Part shown: one piece after another, positions 1-11,884 of the stretch
Position numbering within the stretch: the stretch's first letter is position 1
Layout of the letters: each line of letters opens with the position of its first letter
NCBI GenBank assembly: GCA_030533445.1
Contig: CM060065.1
Location: forward strand, 20,554,974-20,618,973
Reading direction: 5' to 3'
DNA: 64,000 bases
DNA from: Cyprinodon diabolis
Taxonomy: Eukaryota > Chordata > Actinopteri > Cyprinodontiformes > Cyprinodontidae
Program-made: the position numbers and the translations under genes
Notes under the pieces: generated by a model
The model's database searches: none
What the model saw: only the letters and a program-made list of their open reading frames with translations
Told to the model about the DNA's origin: nothing

Positions 1-220
1 ACTGTAACACAAACCAAGCTGTTCTGTTTTCATTTTGAAAACAGAACCTTAGGTACAGCCTAAGGGAGGAAACAAAGATGGTGTATGTGGTGTAAAATAT
101 ATATTTAGCATTCTAATATATCCCCAGACTCTGTGGTGTCGTATCTACTGAATATAATGCTGCACTTTTTTTATATAAAGTAATGTCATATCCTCTCTGA
201 TCTATGATACTTTCACACAG

Positions 221-3200
221 GAGGCTCTGAATCGGCAATATCTGATGTAAGTTAAATTATTTATATATATATTTTCCATTGCTGTACCTGAGCTATGTTT
301 ATTTCAGATGAACATCCATGTGATTTGAAAATTACAACCTGTTTTTGCACTTCCAGATTCAGGTGCCTTCCCTCAACCCATCCTCATCCAGCTGGGCTTG
401 GGACTGTGAGGAGGATCGTAGGAGGCAGGAGAAGTGGCAGGAAGAGCAAGAGCGCCTTCTGCAGGCAAATGCTGTAATTCAATCATAATATACTGTTTAT
501 TATATGAAAAACTACAATTTTTTATTCCTTTAGGAGCAGTACCAGCGAGATCAAGAGAAGTTGGAGGCGGAGTGGCAAAGGGCACAACAGGATGCAATGG
601 AAAGCGAGACGCTGAGGGTAAATTTCTTAAACGCTCAGTTTATGATTTAAGTATATTCCTAAATCTGAATATACTGGCATCATACCTTCACTTGCTTTTT
701 GGTCAGGACGGTTTGTGTTTGCTCTACATGCAGCCAAATAGTTAATGTTATCTAATGGTACTGGTATAAGTTTTCACAGCTTGTCGGCCATCTAACAAAA
801 TGCCAAAAAAACAGAAAAGCAACCACTACGGTAGCTTTTAAAATACAATCTAGTTCTTAAGGATTATCTTGACCAATAAGCAATTTTCATTTTGATACTC
901 AGATATGAAAGAATTGACCATCAATGTTTAAAGTGCCAGTAGTAGATATTTTTAACATGATCTAGTTCAGTCCTAAACGGTTTTGCTGTCAACTAAAACT
1001 AGAGAACTTTCAAAATAAGCCATTTAAAATCTTTTTGTTTTTGGATGCATGTTTTTAAGATGGAAGTAGTTACCTGTAGTTGTAAAAGTAAACATGCATA
1101 TTAAACACATCTGTGATGCTTGTTGATTAATTTTAATTAGTTTCACATGCAATGAACTTTATTTAAGGCAAATAAAAACATATGAACTCAATAAGGGGAG
1201 TGGCGGCCTAGTGGTTGGAGCAGAGCTGGAGCAAATCAGAATCCTGAGGTTCTGAGTTTGAGCCCCACTCCCACAGACTGCCACTCTGGGTCTCTGAGCA
1301 AGACCCTCTACCCCACACTGCTCCCCAGGTGCCGCACAATGGTTCACTGCTCCTGAAGGGGATGGGTTAAATGCAGAGGTCAATTTCTCCAATGTGAGAT
1401 CAATAAAGTTCAATTATTATTACAAAAGCAAAAATCAAGAAAATGAATATGGACAGAATAAATTGGTTTTCCAGTTTAAAGTTAACGAGGGATTTGCTGG
1501 TTAGCTGCCACAGTCTCCCGTTAGAATCTTTTATTTTTTCTAACGAGGAGATGCTAATTATTCAAGCTTGTTTAAAAAGTGTTTTGCTTCATTTTAAGTG
1601 ATATGTGGCATTGCTCTGTTAACATTTGTTTTTTGATAGAAAAAAAATTGTTTTTTTTGGGGTTTTTTTATCTCTTGAAAATTTTTTGCACTTTTTTCTT
1701 ATTGATTTGACTTTATTGACCTCACAGTGGAGAAATGTACTCGTTACATCAGCTCAAATAGTCAAAGAAGAAGGTGCCAAAGGAAGGAAAAGGTGCATGA
1801 GATATACTTTTTTTTTTATATACATAATATAATTTTCTTCCCCCAACAGGTCAAAGCAGTGGTTGGCTTAGTTAGTTACTGTTCTTGCCAGTTAATGGGT
1901 TATTTGGCTTTTGTTTTATTCCCTACCAACACAAATGTTACATCCAAACACAATTGTAATTTATAGGAGAATGCTGTTGAGATGGGCAGTGGTCCTGAGC
2001 TGTTTGCTAGTTCCCAGCTTTATGCAAACGGACTGACAAAGGGAAAAAAAGAAGAGAAAGTGAATTTTGATGGAGAATATCAGAAAGAAGCTGGACTGAT
2101 GCGTCCCAGTATTGGCCACAGAGTGCAGAGTAACAGGATTGCTGAGAAAGACTGGTAAACAAGCTTTTCTTTAAGTGTTCTTGAAAGCAAATGTATGAAA
2201 TGACAGATATTGCATGATCTCCAATGTTTTTCTTTCCCCATTTCATTACTGCTGGGTCATCTTGTGCTTTGGCTGGGCCTTTTTGCTCCTATTGCTGAAC
2301 ATCAGGGCTGAGGGTTCCAGTGGTTTCGCTCAGCTGTCCCATGCTCACAGGTCTGAACAAGCTCAGCTTAGTTTCCACTTATTATTGCACTCTGCCTTCA
2401 TCCCCTTGCTTACAAACACAGCATATTTCCCTGTAGAAATTAGTCTTGATATGTTATTGACCTTTGATGCATTTTGTTTTTCTCCTTTTAACTGCACAGG
2501 AAATTAGTTTCTTTTAGGGTGACAACAGTTTTAGAATAATCTGTAAAAAGTAAAGCTTAGGGCTGTGCAATATTTATTGCAATCGTTACCTTGTAAACAG
2601 AAAATGTTTCCAAAATGTTTAATAATTCCACTAAATTCTGATCCTGAACTGTATAATATGGGAGGTATAGGCAGAGGAAAGGATTAACTAATTAGCTAAA
2701 CGATGCATGGTTGGCTGGGTTTTTAAAGGTTATGTCCAAACAGGGTTAGGGCTTTAGTTTAAGTTCAGCCTTTTTATCCCTTGTCCCTATTTTAAATAAT
2801 TTGAAAAATGTATCAGGATGTCAAAATCAGTCAATATCAATAATTTTGTCCACCATATGGTACAGCCCTAATACAGCCATCAACAAACTTCTAGCAAAAA
2901 TGTGGAGCTAGAAATGTCATTCTTTACATCTGTCTAACAGGGCAATGTCCATGTCGACTCCGGTTTTATCTGGACCCTGCAGACAGTCAAGAGGTTAGTT
3001 GACCCTACTCCATTCTTCTCTTTTTGTTGCAATGGGCTAACCTCTAAAATGTTAGGTTTAGGTGATCCAAGGAAAAGAGGGTTAACCATGTCTAAAGCTG
3101 AGAGGGAGAGACAGCAGATTTTGGAGGAGATGAAGAAGAGGACTCAGCTTCTGACCGACAACAGCTGGATACGCCAACGCAACGGCGGATTTCATAAAGA

Positions 3201-4649
3201 GCCAGCTGATGTTGGCACTGCCATGAAGAGGTAATGATAAACTAGGTTTTGAACTCACTTTGCATCCTGGCTGTCGTTTAGATCATTTTGTGGCCGTCTC
3301 TCCACAGATATGAGTCTCTGGACAACCTGGATATTTTCCATCAATCCCCAGACTGTGCTGCAACATTTACTTACCCTCGCCCCAGTTCAGCTGCTGGAGG
3401 TTACAGTGCTCAGACTAGGACTGCCTCCTCACGCTACAGCACTGGCTCGTTGTCTTTCCAGAGACATGTGAACATGGAGTCCTCTCATCAACCCAGGTAA
3501 ACAACTTGTGTTGTTTAAATTTTCCCTACCTTTGGTGTGCAAGTGTTTTTCTCCTTCTTTTCCCATATGGTGGCCTTACACTGTTAACATGTGGCGCCCA
3601 GGATGGTCAGTGGCAGGAGGACTTGCTGTGTGTGTGAGCGTGTCCTGGGTAGTGGGGCTGCGATGATCATAAAGACCCTTAGTCTCTGTTTCCACCTGAC
3701 CTGTTTCCAGGTGAGAGGTTAAGGCCTGGTTAGGGTGTGGTCACAAAACTCCTGTCGCTTCAAATAATCGGACCAGGCTGCCTGCTTTTAATTTTTTTTG
3801 TCGGGTGGGGGGTCTTTCTATTGGGATGTTTCTCCTTTTTGACTCTGTGCAATGAAATCAGAACTTTAAATTTGTAGTGTTCATTATTCTTGCTTCGCCT
3901 GCATAATGGTTTGTGTTTAAGTCTTTAAAGCCTCTGCAGTGGTGTCTGCTCTCTCAGAAGTAGTGATAAGTGCTCTTTCTGTTCCAGGTTCTATTTTAAC
4001 TCGTGTATTTGGCCAATGGGTGATGACAGTACTCTGTCATGCTTCGCTTTTAGATGTTAATTGTAAATGTCACAGGCATGAACAAATTGTTCATTAACCA
4101 GTAGATGTAAAATGGCTTTCTTTTTTGTTACTGAGAGTAACTTGCACACAGCCATGCATCTCATGTTCACACGGAAACAGACATCTGCTTTGTGCTAAGG
4201 TGGTGGACAGTTTGAAGCAATGTTGAGACATTTCAGATCAGCTGGGATCTAAAATTGCCCCTGATCCCTTTCTCACTTCTCCATCCTGCTCTTAGTGTGT
4301 GGGCTGCAATCGACACCTCGGAGGAACAGAGACTGGAGTCCAGGTTCGCATCCATAACAGGAGGCCCTACTGTGATTACTGCTATTTCCAACTCAAGTGT
4401 AAGTACTGGCCTTTACAAGACTGACCCTGACTGATTTACCCCAAATGCAGAAAAAACAAATAACCTCTTTGTCTAATAGAGGATAAACAGTATCCAAGTC
4501 AATAAACATGCAGCCTTTTTTATTTATTTCTCCTGTTGGGGAGGAAATAAAGACATTTGATCTTTTTTGGAGAAATTACTGTTTTCGTTTTTTTTAAATG
4601 AAACCTGATTTTTCTGTGTTCCATTTTAGACTCTGCCCTCCGCATGTGA
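221..4649 (+). CDS. lmo7: LMO7-like LIM domain protein, 3' part (last ten coding exons seen)
   Basis: Reading acceptor and donor sites gives coding exons 221-246, 357-464, 534-617, 1967-2154, 2941-2993, 3056-3230, 3308-3496, 3602-3710, 4296-4398 and 4630-4649, with all phases compatible (about 350 residues). The start lies upstream of the window. The second and third exons encode a charged helical stretch ([13 protein letters not shown], then [20 protein letters not shown]) typical of LMO7/LIMCH1. Later exons carry [11 protein letters not shown] and YESLDNLD. The last three exons encode one LIM zinc finger with all eight ligands (CCVC, HLTC, CVGC, CDYC). LMO7 family proteins link actin and adherens junctions; that role is family knowledge. 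LIMCH1 shares these motifs. LMO7 is preferred because kctd12 is downstream, as in mammals. The tail after the finger (KYSALRM) differs from the tails I remember. The intron at 465-533 may use a GC donor. Confidence 0.85.
1195..1423 (+). repeat. tRNA-derived SINE, family A copy 1 (in an lmo7 intron)
   Basis: The head resembles RNA polymerase III boxes (box A-like GGCCTAGTGG, box B-like GGTTCTGAGTTTGAGCC). A body and the AT-rich tail AATAAAGTTCAATTATT follow. A second copy with the same order of blocks lies at 23031-23236. Confidence 0.75.
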
Positions 4650-4748
4650 CCAACACGCTGTGCTGCAGATTGAAGATTAGGGTGTGGGAAATGGTGTCAT
4701 ACCTGATATACATTGTTTTTCTTTCTTTTTTTTCATGATTATTTGTAC

Positions 4749-4754
4749 AATAAA
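4749..4754 (+). terminator. lmo7 polyadenylation signal
   Basis: A canonical AATAAA lies 100 bp after the lmo7 stop codon, in an AT-rich context. Cleavage would be expected about 10-30 bp downstream. Confidence 0.6.
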
Positions 4755-4770
4755 CTGATATGTGCTATCT

Positions 4771-7700
4771 TAGGTCTTGGAATACTCAACTGTTGACTGG
4801 TTTTATCTGTTAATGGTGTATAGCTGAACTGTGTTTCTGCTAATTTAATTGCAAAAACTAGATTTAATATATACAATTAAAAATCTAAAATTTTTCCTGT
4901 GATATAATTTGATTTTTAATCAGAATCTGTTTGCTTTGTGTGGGGTTTAAATATATCAGATGTTTATCAAGATTCATAAAATGTTGAAAATTTAAACGAT
5001 GTACTAAAGCACTTCCTGTTCACTTTAAAAGTCAGAGTGCACCGTGGGGTAACTCATTGGTACAGAGTGTATGTTTCTCAGAGGATCATTGTTGTCTTAA
5101 TTATAACATTTGTCAATAAAAGCACACTACACAAACTACCTGGGTTTTCCATAATGTTTTATAACCACATGGTGGCAGCATTGGTCTTGGAATCAAACTA
5201 TCTCATACTGTTGATAAAAATGGGAGTTTCTTTTGAATATAACCAAATGATTTCATGCTACTAGTGAAGCCCTGGTAGACTTTAAAAGTGGTTTCCTCTG
5301 TGGGATTTCCAGAAGGATTCATGCTTTAAGTAGATCTGTGTTCGGTGGGCTTTGCCTCGTGTCACCAAAAAGTGAAAAGTCGGCAGAAGAAGCGAGACCA
5401 AAATAAGGAAATGTGCAATTATTTGAATGGCAAAGGAAGTCTTCTTGCCCTGGCTGAGGAAAGACGTGTCTGTTTTTCTTTTTTTCCTTCTTTCACTTTG
5501 TTGCATTTGCAGCAACACTGTGTATTACTTAAACATTTCTCAGAACTGACAAATGGTTTCTGCTTCATTGCTTTAATGTTTTTAAATAAGGATCTTACTG
5601 AACTGGTAACTACCACAGATAAATGTAGACTAATAAACTTACTTGGCTAAATTCTTGTATTAAAGGATTTTAGTTTTTGTTTTGTTTATCCATTTCTATT
5701 TGCAAATTACATATTTACGTTATGTACTGTATATTAACTCTACTGGGTAATTGAAAAAAAATCTCCAGTGCAAAAGAAAACAGTTTTAGCTTTAGATATG
5801 ACCTTTGTGGAGCAGGAGGGGAGTAGTCTTTCACCAGTGGGGAGGTATTTCTTCGATTCTAGCTTCGCCCACTACATGTTTGTCCCTGAACAAAGCCCGA
5901 AACCATAGCTTACCCCCGAACCTGCATATGTATGTGTGGTTTGTAGTTTAAAATAACTGAAAAAGCTGGGATAAAAGGCAGCCCAGTTGCAGGAATTTAG
6001 TAACTCCACTTTTACCGGTTATTTAAATATACAAATGATCTCATAACTTAGTGTCACTTGTATCAAACTCTGCAAATGGACCCGTTTTTCATTACCTCAA
6101 ACTATGGAAACCTCATTCAGTAACCTCTGCTTCTGTTATTGGGACAGCTGTTTAAAGCTCCTCTATAATGAAGCTGGGTTGCTTTACCATTTTACAACAC
6201 ATGGTTTAGCCTAAGTGCTTTTAAAATGGTTTAAGAAGATTAAAATTAACATTAATTTGATGAAAAAATTGTATGGCTGTTGCAGAGTAAAAACTGACTT
6301 TTTTCTGTCATAGGCTCTTCAGTGTAAAAATGCTTTGCTTTAAAAGGCTTTTTTGTTTGTTTTTTTGCTAAATGCACTTAGACAAAATTGTCTTTTGTTA
6401 TTTTACAGAATCCAACTTAAATGTCTCCATATGTAAAGCAGTTCATATTTCAAGATTCTCATTTTCCCCTGTGTGACCATAACACCAGTATACGTGGTAC
6501 TTGAAATGAACAAAGCCTGCTTTTACCACACTAGTTTTGTCTGAATGAGGAAGTTGTTCATGCAAATATGCACATCTGCTGTATATTGCACAGAACTTCC
6601 CAAACGGCCTATCGTAGTCCAGTATGTTTTTGTTCTGCCACAATTAAATGAGTAGACACTGGGAAAGTAAGCAGGAAGAATGTTAGAGGTACAATCTAGG
6701 TCACAGACACTCGGAGACAGAGTTTTAACTGTATATAACTTTCATCACCCCTTGCCTAATCGATGGAAATGTTATTTTACGGTTTTAATGTCACCCTGCT
6801 CTTTTGTAAGAGGATTCACTTCCCCAAAGGCACAAATGGAAGTTGTTTTTTGTTTTTTTTCTTTCAGTTTGATATACTCCACATGTTTTTTGAGAATGGA
6901 TCCACTGCGACCTTTTTAAATACCACAAGTGGAGTGAGGTGGAAACGCTGGAGGGTCAAACAAAATGGCCAGAACCCACAGGCTGCAAGGCATCTGTTTT
7001 AATTTAACTTGAGCTGAAAGGAACTGATCGATAGTGTGGACCAGTGTTTACAGAGCTACAGTAGCAAGCATTCCTTTCAGTGAAATGGCTTGCTTTTCCC
7101 TCTCAGACTAAATGTCTTTATCCCATTTCTATATTAAATCATTCATTTTTCCATTGAATTGTCAGATGCTCATTTGCCCTTTAGCTCACCAGAAATTGAT
7201 TATTATGCTTCTTGGGAAAACAAACTTATCTTGAAATGCTGTAATTAAATCCTGAACACCACATGCAATATGTTCTGTTACCTAGTTTTATATAGTTGGG
7301 GAAAACCCCAAAGTAGAAGCCAACCTTTGTGTGTTTTTAAACCTTTTAAGTTGTTTGTAAGTATGTAACTCTGGGATACATATAGAAGTATGGGTTTGCT
7401 AAGAGTTTCTGTTACTGAGCGGAAACTCTTGACCTTTGTTCATGAAGAATCTAAAGAATTTTTAAGGCTCATTACTTCCTTTGAGAATAAGACTGTACAA
7501 TTTGATTGTTTTACACTGGAAATGGTTAGAGATGAACTGACAATGTGAAGAAAAGTTATTTTTAAAATGTACAAAGCCTTCCCTCACTGTGAGAATGTCT
7601 TTGCATTACCACAAGCAATAAATATGTAAAGACCCTTTATCCATCCCGGGCTGATCTGGGTAGTTCTAGAAAATATAGTACAGAAAAGATTTTTTCCAGT

Positions 7701-9374
7701 TTTCCTGTGTGTTTATAACTACGAAACCTGAACTGGTTTTGGTCGTGCACACATTCAGAAAGCGTCAAATAACTGGGAGAATACAGCTTGATGTAAAAAT
7801 GCCTCTAAAGTTATTCTTTTTGTGGCTGCTCATCCTATCAAGGAAAGTATGACAAGAGGAAATGGTTTAAAGCTGCAAATGTGGCCTAAGCTTTGCCATT
7901 CATCTCTCCTTGCATGATCTAGCATGTGGCTGTCCCACAAGGAAGAAGTGGGTGGGACATTGCTTTTCAGCTATTAATGTGTGAGGGAAAACGTCACTGT
8001 AACACTATCCAGAGCCCAAACAGCCGGCGCTAGACGCTCAGCTCATGAGAAACCAGGGAGGCTTTTGTGGAATGTGTTATGATAATCATAAACTTTAAAT
8101 GTGATCATAAATACATGTTTGTCTCTTTCCAGGTTATAAAAGTGTAGTACTTTTGAAAATATGATTGTTGACGCACTGAGTAAATAACGTAGACAAGCTT
8201 AGATGATTTGTGACCAAGCTGTGCGGGGCCTCATTCTAGGTGTAGACTTGGAATTGTTTAATCTTTCTCCAAAAGTAGAAGTATTATGATGTTTTTATGG
8301 AAAGGCAGCAGTTAAACTGACAAAAGGACAGTTTAGATAAAATGGCTTCTGTTCATCGGTAAAGCCTCTCTGATGCATCTAAATGTTCTGGAGGTTTTTT
8401 TTTGTTTTTGTTTTTTTTTTTCCTCTGGGGGAATATGCTACTATTTTTCTGTCCAATACTTTTACCTGGAAATGTCAGTAGATTGTTTTGGGTGGTAAAA
8501 GTGAAGAGAAAAAATATTCATCCAGTAGAAGTAGGATAGCATCTGAAAGATATGAGGAATAGTTAAGAGTCTACTATTTTACAAAGCAGCCCAGAGATGT
8601 CTCATTGTTTGATTTATTGGTGATTTTTCTCAAACTGCTCGTAATTTCCCTTGTTGGTTCCAAATTTGCTAGTTTCCATGAAGTTCTTGTTTCTGTTTTG
8701 GACTTTTATTAAATTTAAATGCTAAATATCATCAAACAAATCTTAATCTCAAAGGAGTGATTGAAGGAAAAAATGTATCTAAGATTTATTCAGAGTGAAG
8801 TACATCAAAACAACCTGCTCCTAATTGAAAAAGATACAGCCCTGTATATCTAAAAACTGTTCATGCCATCCTTGGCAAAAACATGTTTTAAGCATTTGCA
8901 AGAACTGCACACTGTACTGATTTAAGTTAAGAAACCGACTTCACCACTGCAAGGCTGTTTTTCTGTGGGTTTCTTAAGCCCTTTAAAGATGAAGGAGCCG
9001 TTTTCAGACTACAGTCCTCAACAACCAAAGTCTCATTTTATTGGTCATCTAATCTCAAAAGCTTTCTGTTAGCGCATAAAAGTAATGGTTTTATAAATGA
9101 AAACACAGGGTCTAAGTTCTGACTTAGAAAGACAGCCCTAGGCCATCAGCCTCCACAATCATGTCAGATGTTGGTGTGTATATATGTTTAACAATGTAAC
9201 ATTAAACATCCCCTTATAAAAAAAAATGTCTCCTCAGCTAAATATTTTCCCAAATCCCTTGATCATGTAGGTTTAATTCAGACAAATGAATAGTCTTTTT
9301 TTGAATGAGTCTTTTCATTTTATTGGGTAGGGTAGTGGTGAGCTATGAAATCTGTAAAGAGAAACTTCACACAT
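4771..9374. other. Intergenic stretch without recognised genes
   Basis: This region follows the lmo7 polyadenylation signal. The short open frames here (the longest about 100 codons) show no recognisable motif, splice context or repeat identity. A homopolymer-rich T stretch lies near 8395-8425. Confidence 0.5.
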
Positions 9375-11195
9375 GTGATTTCCAACTAAAAGATGCAAGA
9401 GAATCTTTTTTTCCAAGAGATTAACAAAAACCTCAACAATGCTCGCACCTTATTTGCCACAGTCAACAGGTTAACAAACCCTCCTATTGATGCAACTGAC
9501 AAACTCCACACTAAGAAGACCAGCAATGACTTTGCAAAATTTTAAGTGAAGCAATACAAGGCATTAGAAAAGCAGTCTGCACATCAATGACAACTCCAGT
9601 ACCAATACTGTCTCCAGTTAGAATAAACTCTGTTAAAATGGCCCGATTCTGCCCTATAAACTGCAAACATTGAGAAGAAACTGTTCAGCAGCTAAGCTCC
9701 TCTTCCTGCTGTTTTGATGTTTTACCCACAGATTTTATTAAGAGGTTTTTGCCTGTTTTTAGATTGATTTGATTCAAATAAACACATCCCTCATGTTGGG
9801 TGTTTTCCCCCGGGCCTTAAAAGCATCAATTATCAAACTAATATTGAAAAGGAGAATCTTGGACAAATTGGTCATTCATAACTACAGACACATCTCAAAC
9901 TTCCCCTTTATCAATAAAATAATTGCGAAAGTTGTGTTTTAACAGTTAAATGCCCTCTTAACAATGCCCAGCTGCTTAGATGTCTTCCAGTCAAGTTTCC
10001 GTGCCAACCACAGTACAGAGACTGCCCTGATTAAGGTGTTCAATGACATCCATATAAATTCATACTCTGGAAGAACCACTGCCAGTGCTGGCATTATTGG
10101 ACCTCAGTGTAACATTTGATACTGTTGATCACCTGATTTAATTATAGTGTTTTGAAAACTGGGTCTGCCTTTCTGGTACAGCACTGAAATGGTTTAAATC
10201 CTATCTGAAGGACAGGGAATTCAATGTGTCAGAAGGGAACTAAAAAATTGGAGACCAGAAAAATCACTTACTGGGCTCCTCAAGGCTCCATCCATTCTAG
10301 GGCCCCTCCTATTCAACATCTACATGCATGCTCTCCTTGGCTCAGATTATAGCAAACAACAAGACTAGTTACCATAACCATGCAAACAACACACAGCTTT
10401 ACATCACAATGTCACCAGCTGACTATGAACCCATCAGAGTGTTGCTTTGTGTCATGATGGACTCCAACCTGAACCTTCAGAGGCACATAAAGGCAATTAA
10501 CAGGTCAGTCTTTTATGAACTCACAAACATCTCCAGCACTGAAAGACTAATGTCCAAATAGAAAAGCTCATTCATGCTTTTATCTTTAGTAGAATTGATT
10601 GCTGCAACAGTGTCTTCATGGGTTTGCCTAATAAGTCCACCAGACAGCTGCAGCTGATCTAAAACTCTGCTTCCCATGTTCTCACTAGAACTAAGAATCT
10701 AGAACACATCAGCCCGGTTCTGAATCCTTCTGCTGGCTCCCTGTAGCTCAGAGAATAGACTTTAAAATCTGTTAGTCTATAAATCACTGAATGGCTCAGC
10801 AACTCAATACATAACAGATTTGTTGTCAGTGTATCAACCTCCCAGACCACTCAGGTCTTCTGGTTCAAACCTACTCTGTACATCCAGAACTACAACCAAA
10901 CCATGGAGAAGCAGCATTTAGTTCCTATGCTTCAACTATGGAACAAACTCCCAGAAGACTGTAAAAGTGCTGAAAGCCTCAGCTCTGAGTTCAAAGTTAA
11001 AAACCCATTTGTTTAAAACAAATAAAACAATTTGTCCAATTGTTTTATTTGTTTTACACATGTTTTTATCTTTTTTGCTTTTATTTAGCTTTTATTTTTC
11101 TTCGGTTTTATTATCGCACTCTATCATCCCACGTTGAACTATCCATGCACTTAATGGTGCTATACAAATAAACTTGCCTATCTTATGAAAGCCAT
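9375..11195 (+). mobile_element. Decayed L2-type LINE with reverse-transcriptase remains
   Basis: Conceptual translation in shifting frames gives a string of non-LTR retrotransposon landmarks: TLFATVNRLTNPP near 9445, then FPRALKASIIKLILKR near 9805. Next come an FQSSFRANHSTETALIKVFNDI block near 9990, NNTQLYITMSPADYE near 10385, the DSNLNLQRHIKAINRSVF block near 10460, SGSNLLCTS near 10860 and SKLKTHLFK near 11000. The 3' end reads GGTGCTATACAAATAAACTTG, the usual L2-like tail. Many stops and frameshifts show that it is dead. The catalytic YADD region reads as a damaged NHANNTQLY. Confidence 0.8.
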
Positions 11196-11884
11196 TTTAG
11201 CTTGCCTTTCTTATAGTTAAATTAGCTCTTAGTTGAAACAAATGAGATGTTGATGTTTTGTGTTCATTGGAAAAGACACATTATTGGTTTATTTTTCAAG
11301 AGAAGTTTATCGCAATGAAATGTCTTTGTTTTTTTTATAGATAATGTCTTTTAAATTTAATTAGAAATGGCTTTTTAAATACATTCCACACTGATGGCTC
11401 TCATTGAATTAGATTATGGCATGATGTCATGTCTTGAGATATTTTAGTCTAATTCATGTTTTCAGACAGGCTGTATTCAATTATTTTTGTTGAACACCAA
11501 GGTTAACATACGGTATGGGTGGCTGGTAAAATTGAAATTAATTTTCTGAAAAACTATTGATGACTGCCATTATCTCAAAACTTTAAAAGGGTACCAAGTG
11601 CTATTTCACATAGGGTTGGTTTGAACAGTTGTCCTTTTTAATGTTCTTTTAAAATTTTCTCTGGCTATCGTAGATATTCAAAAATTTTTTGGTTATGAAC
11701 TGTTAAACTAGCAGCAAAGCGGGAAAAAGATGTATGTCAAGAATAAATATAGGTTAAAAAACATCTATAGACTTGCATTCTGTTTTTGAAGTTACTTCAT
11801 ACAAATTCAATCAATTCAACCATTCTTTATGTCAGACACTGTTTGGGCCATATAAAAAAAACAACACGTAGGTGCAACTTTCAG
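11196..11884. other. Spacer between two LINE relics, nothing recognised
   Basis: AT-rich sequence with no convincing exon, repeat ends or RNA gene. Confidence 0.4.

Noticed and set aside
1230..1270. tRNA-like boxes suggesting a tRNA gene (also near 20060, 23080, 30180 and 43810)
   Set aside because: The boxes are SINE heads; no complete cloverleaf with paired acceptor stem was seen.
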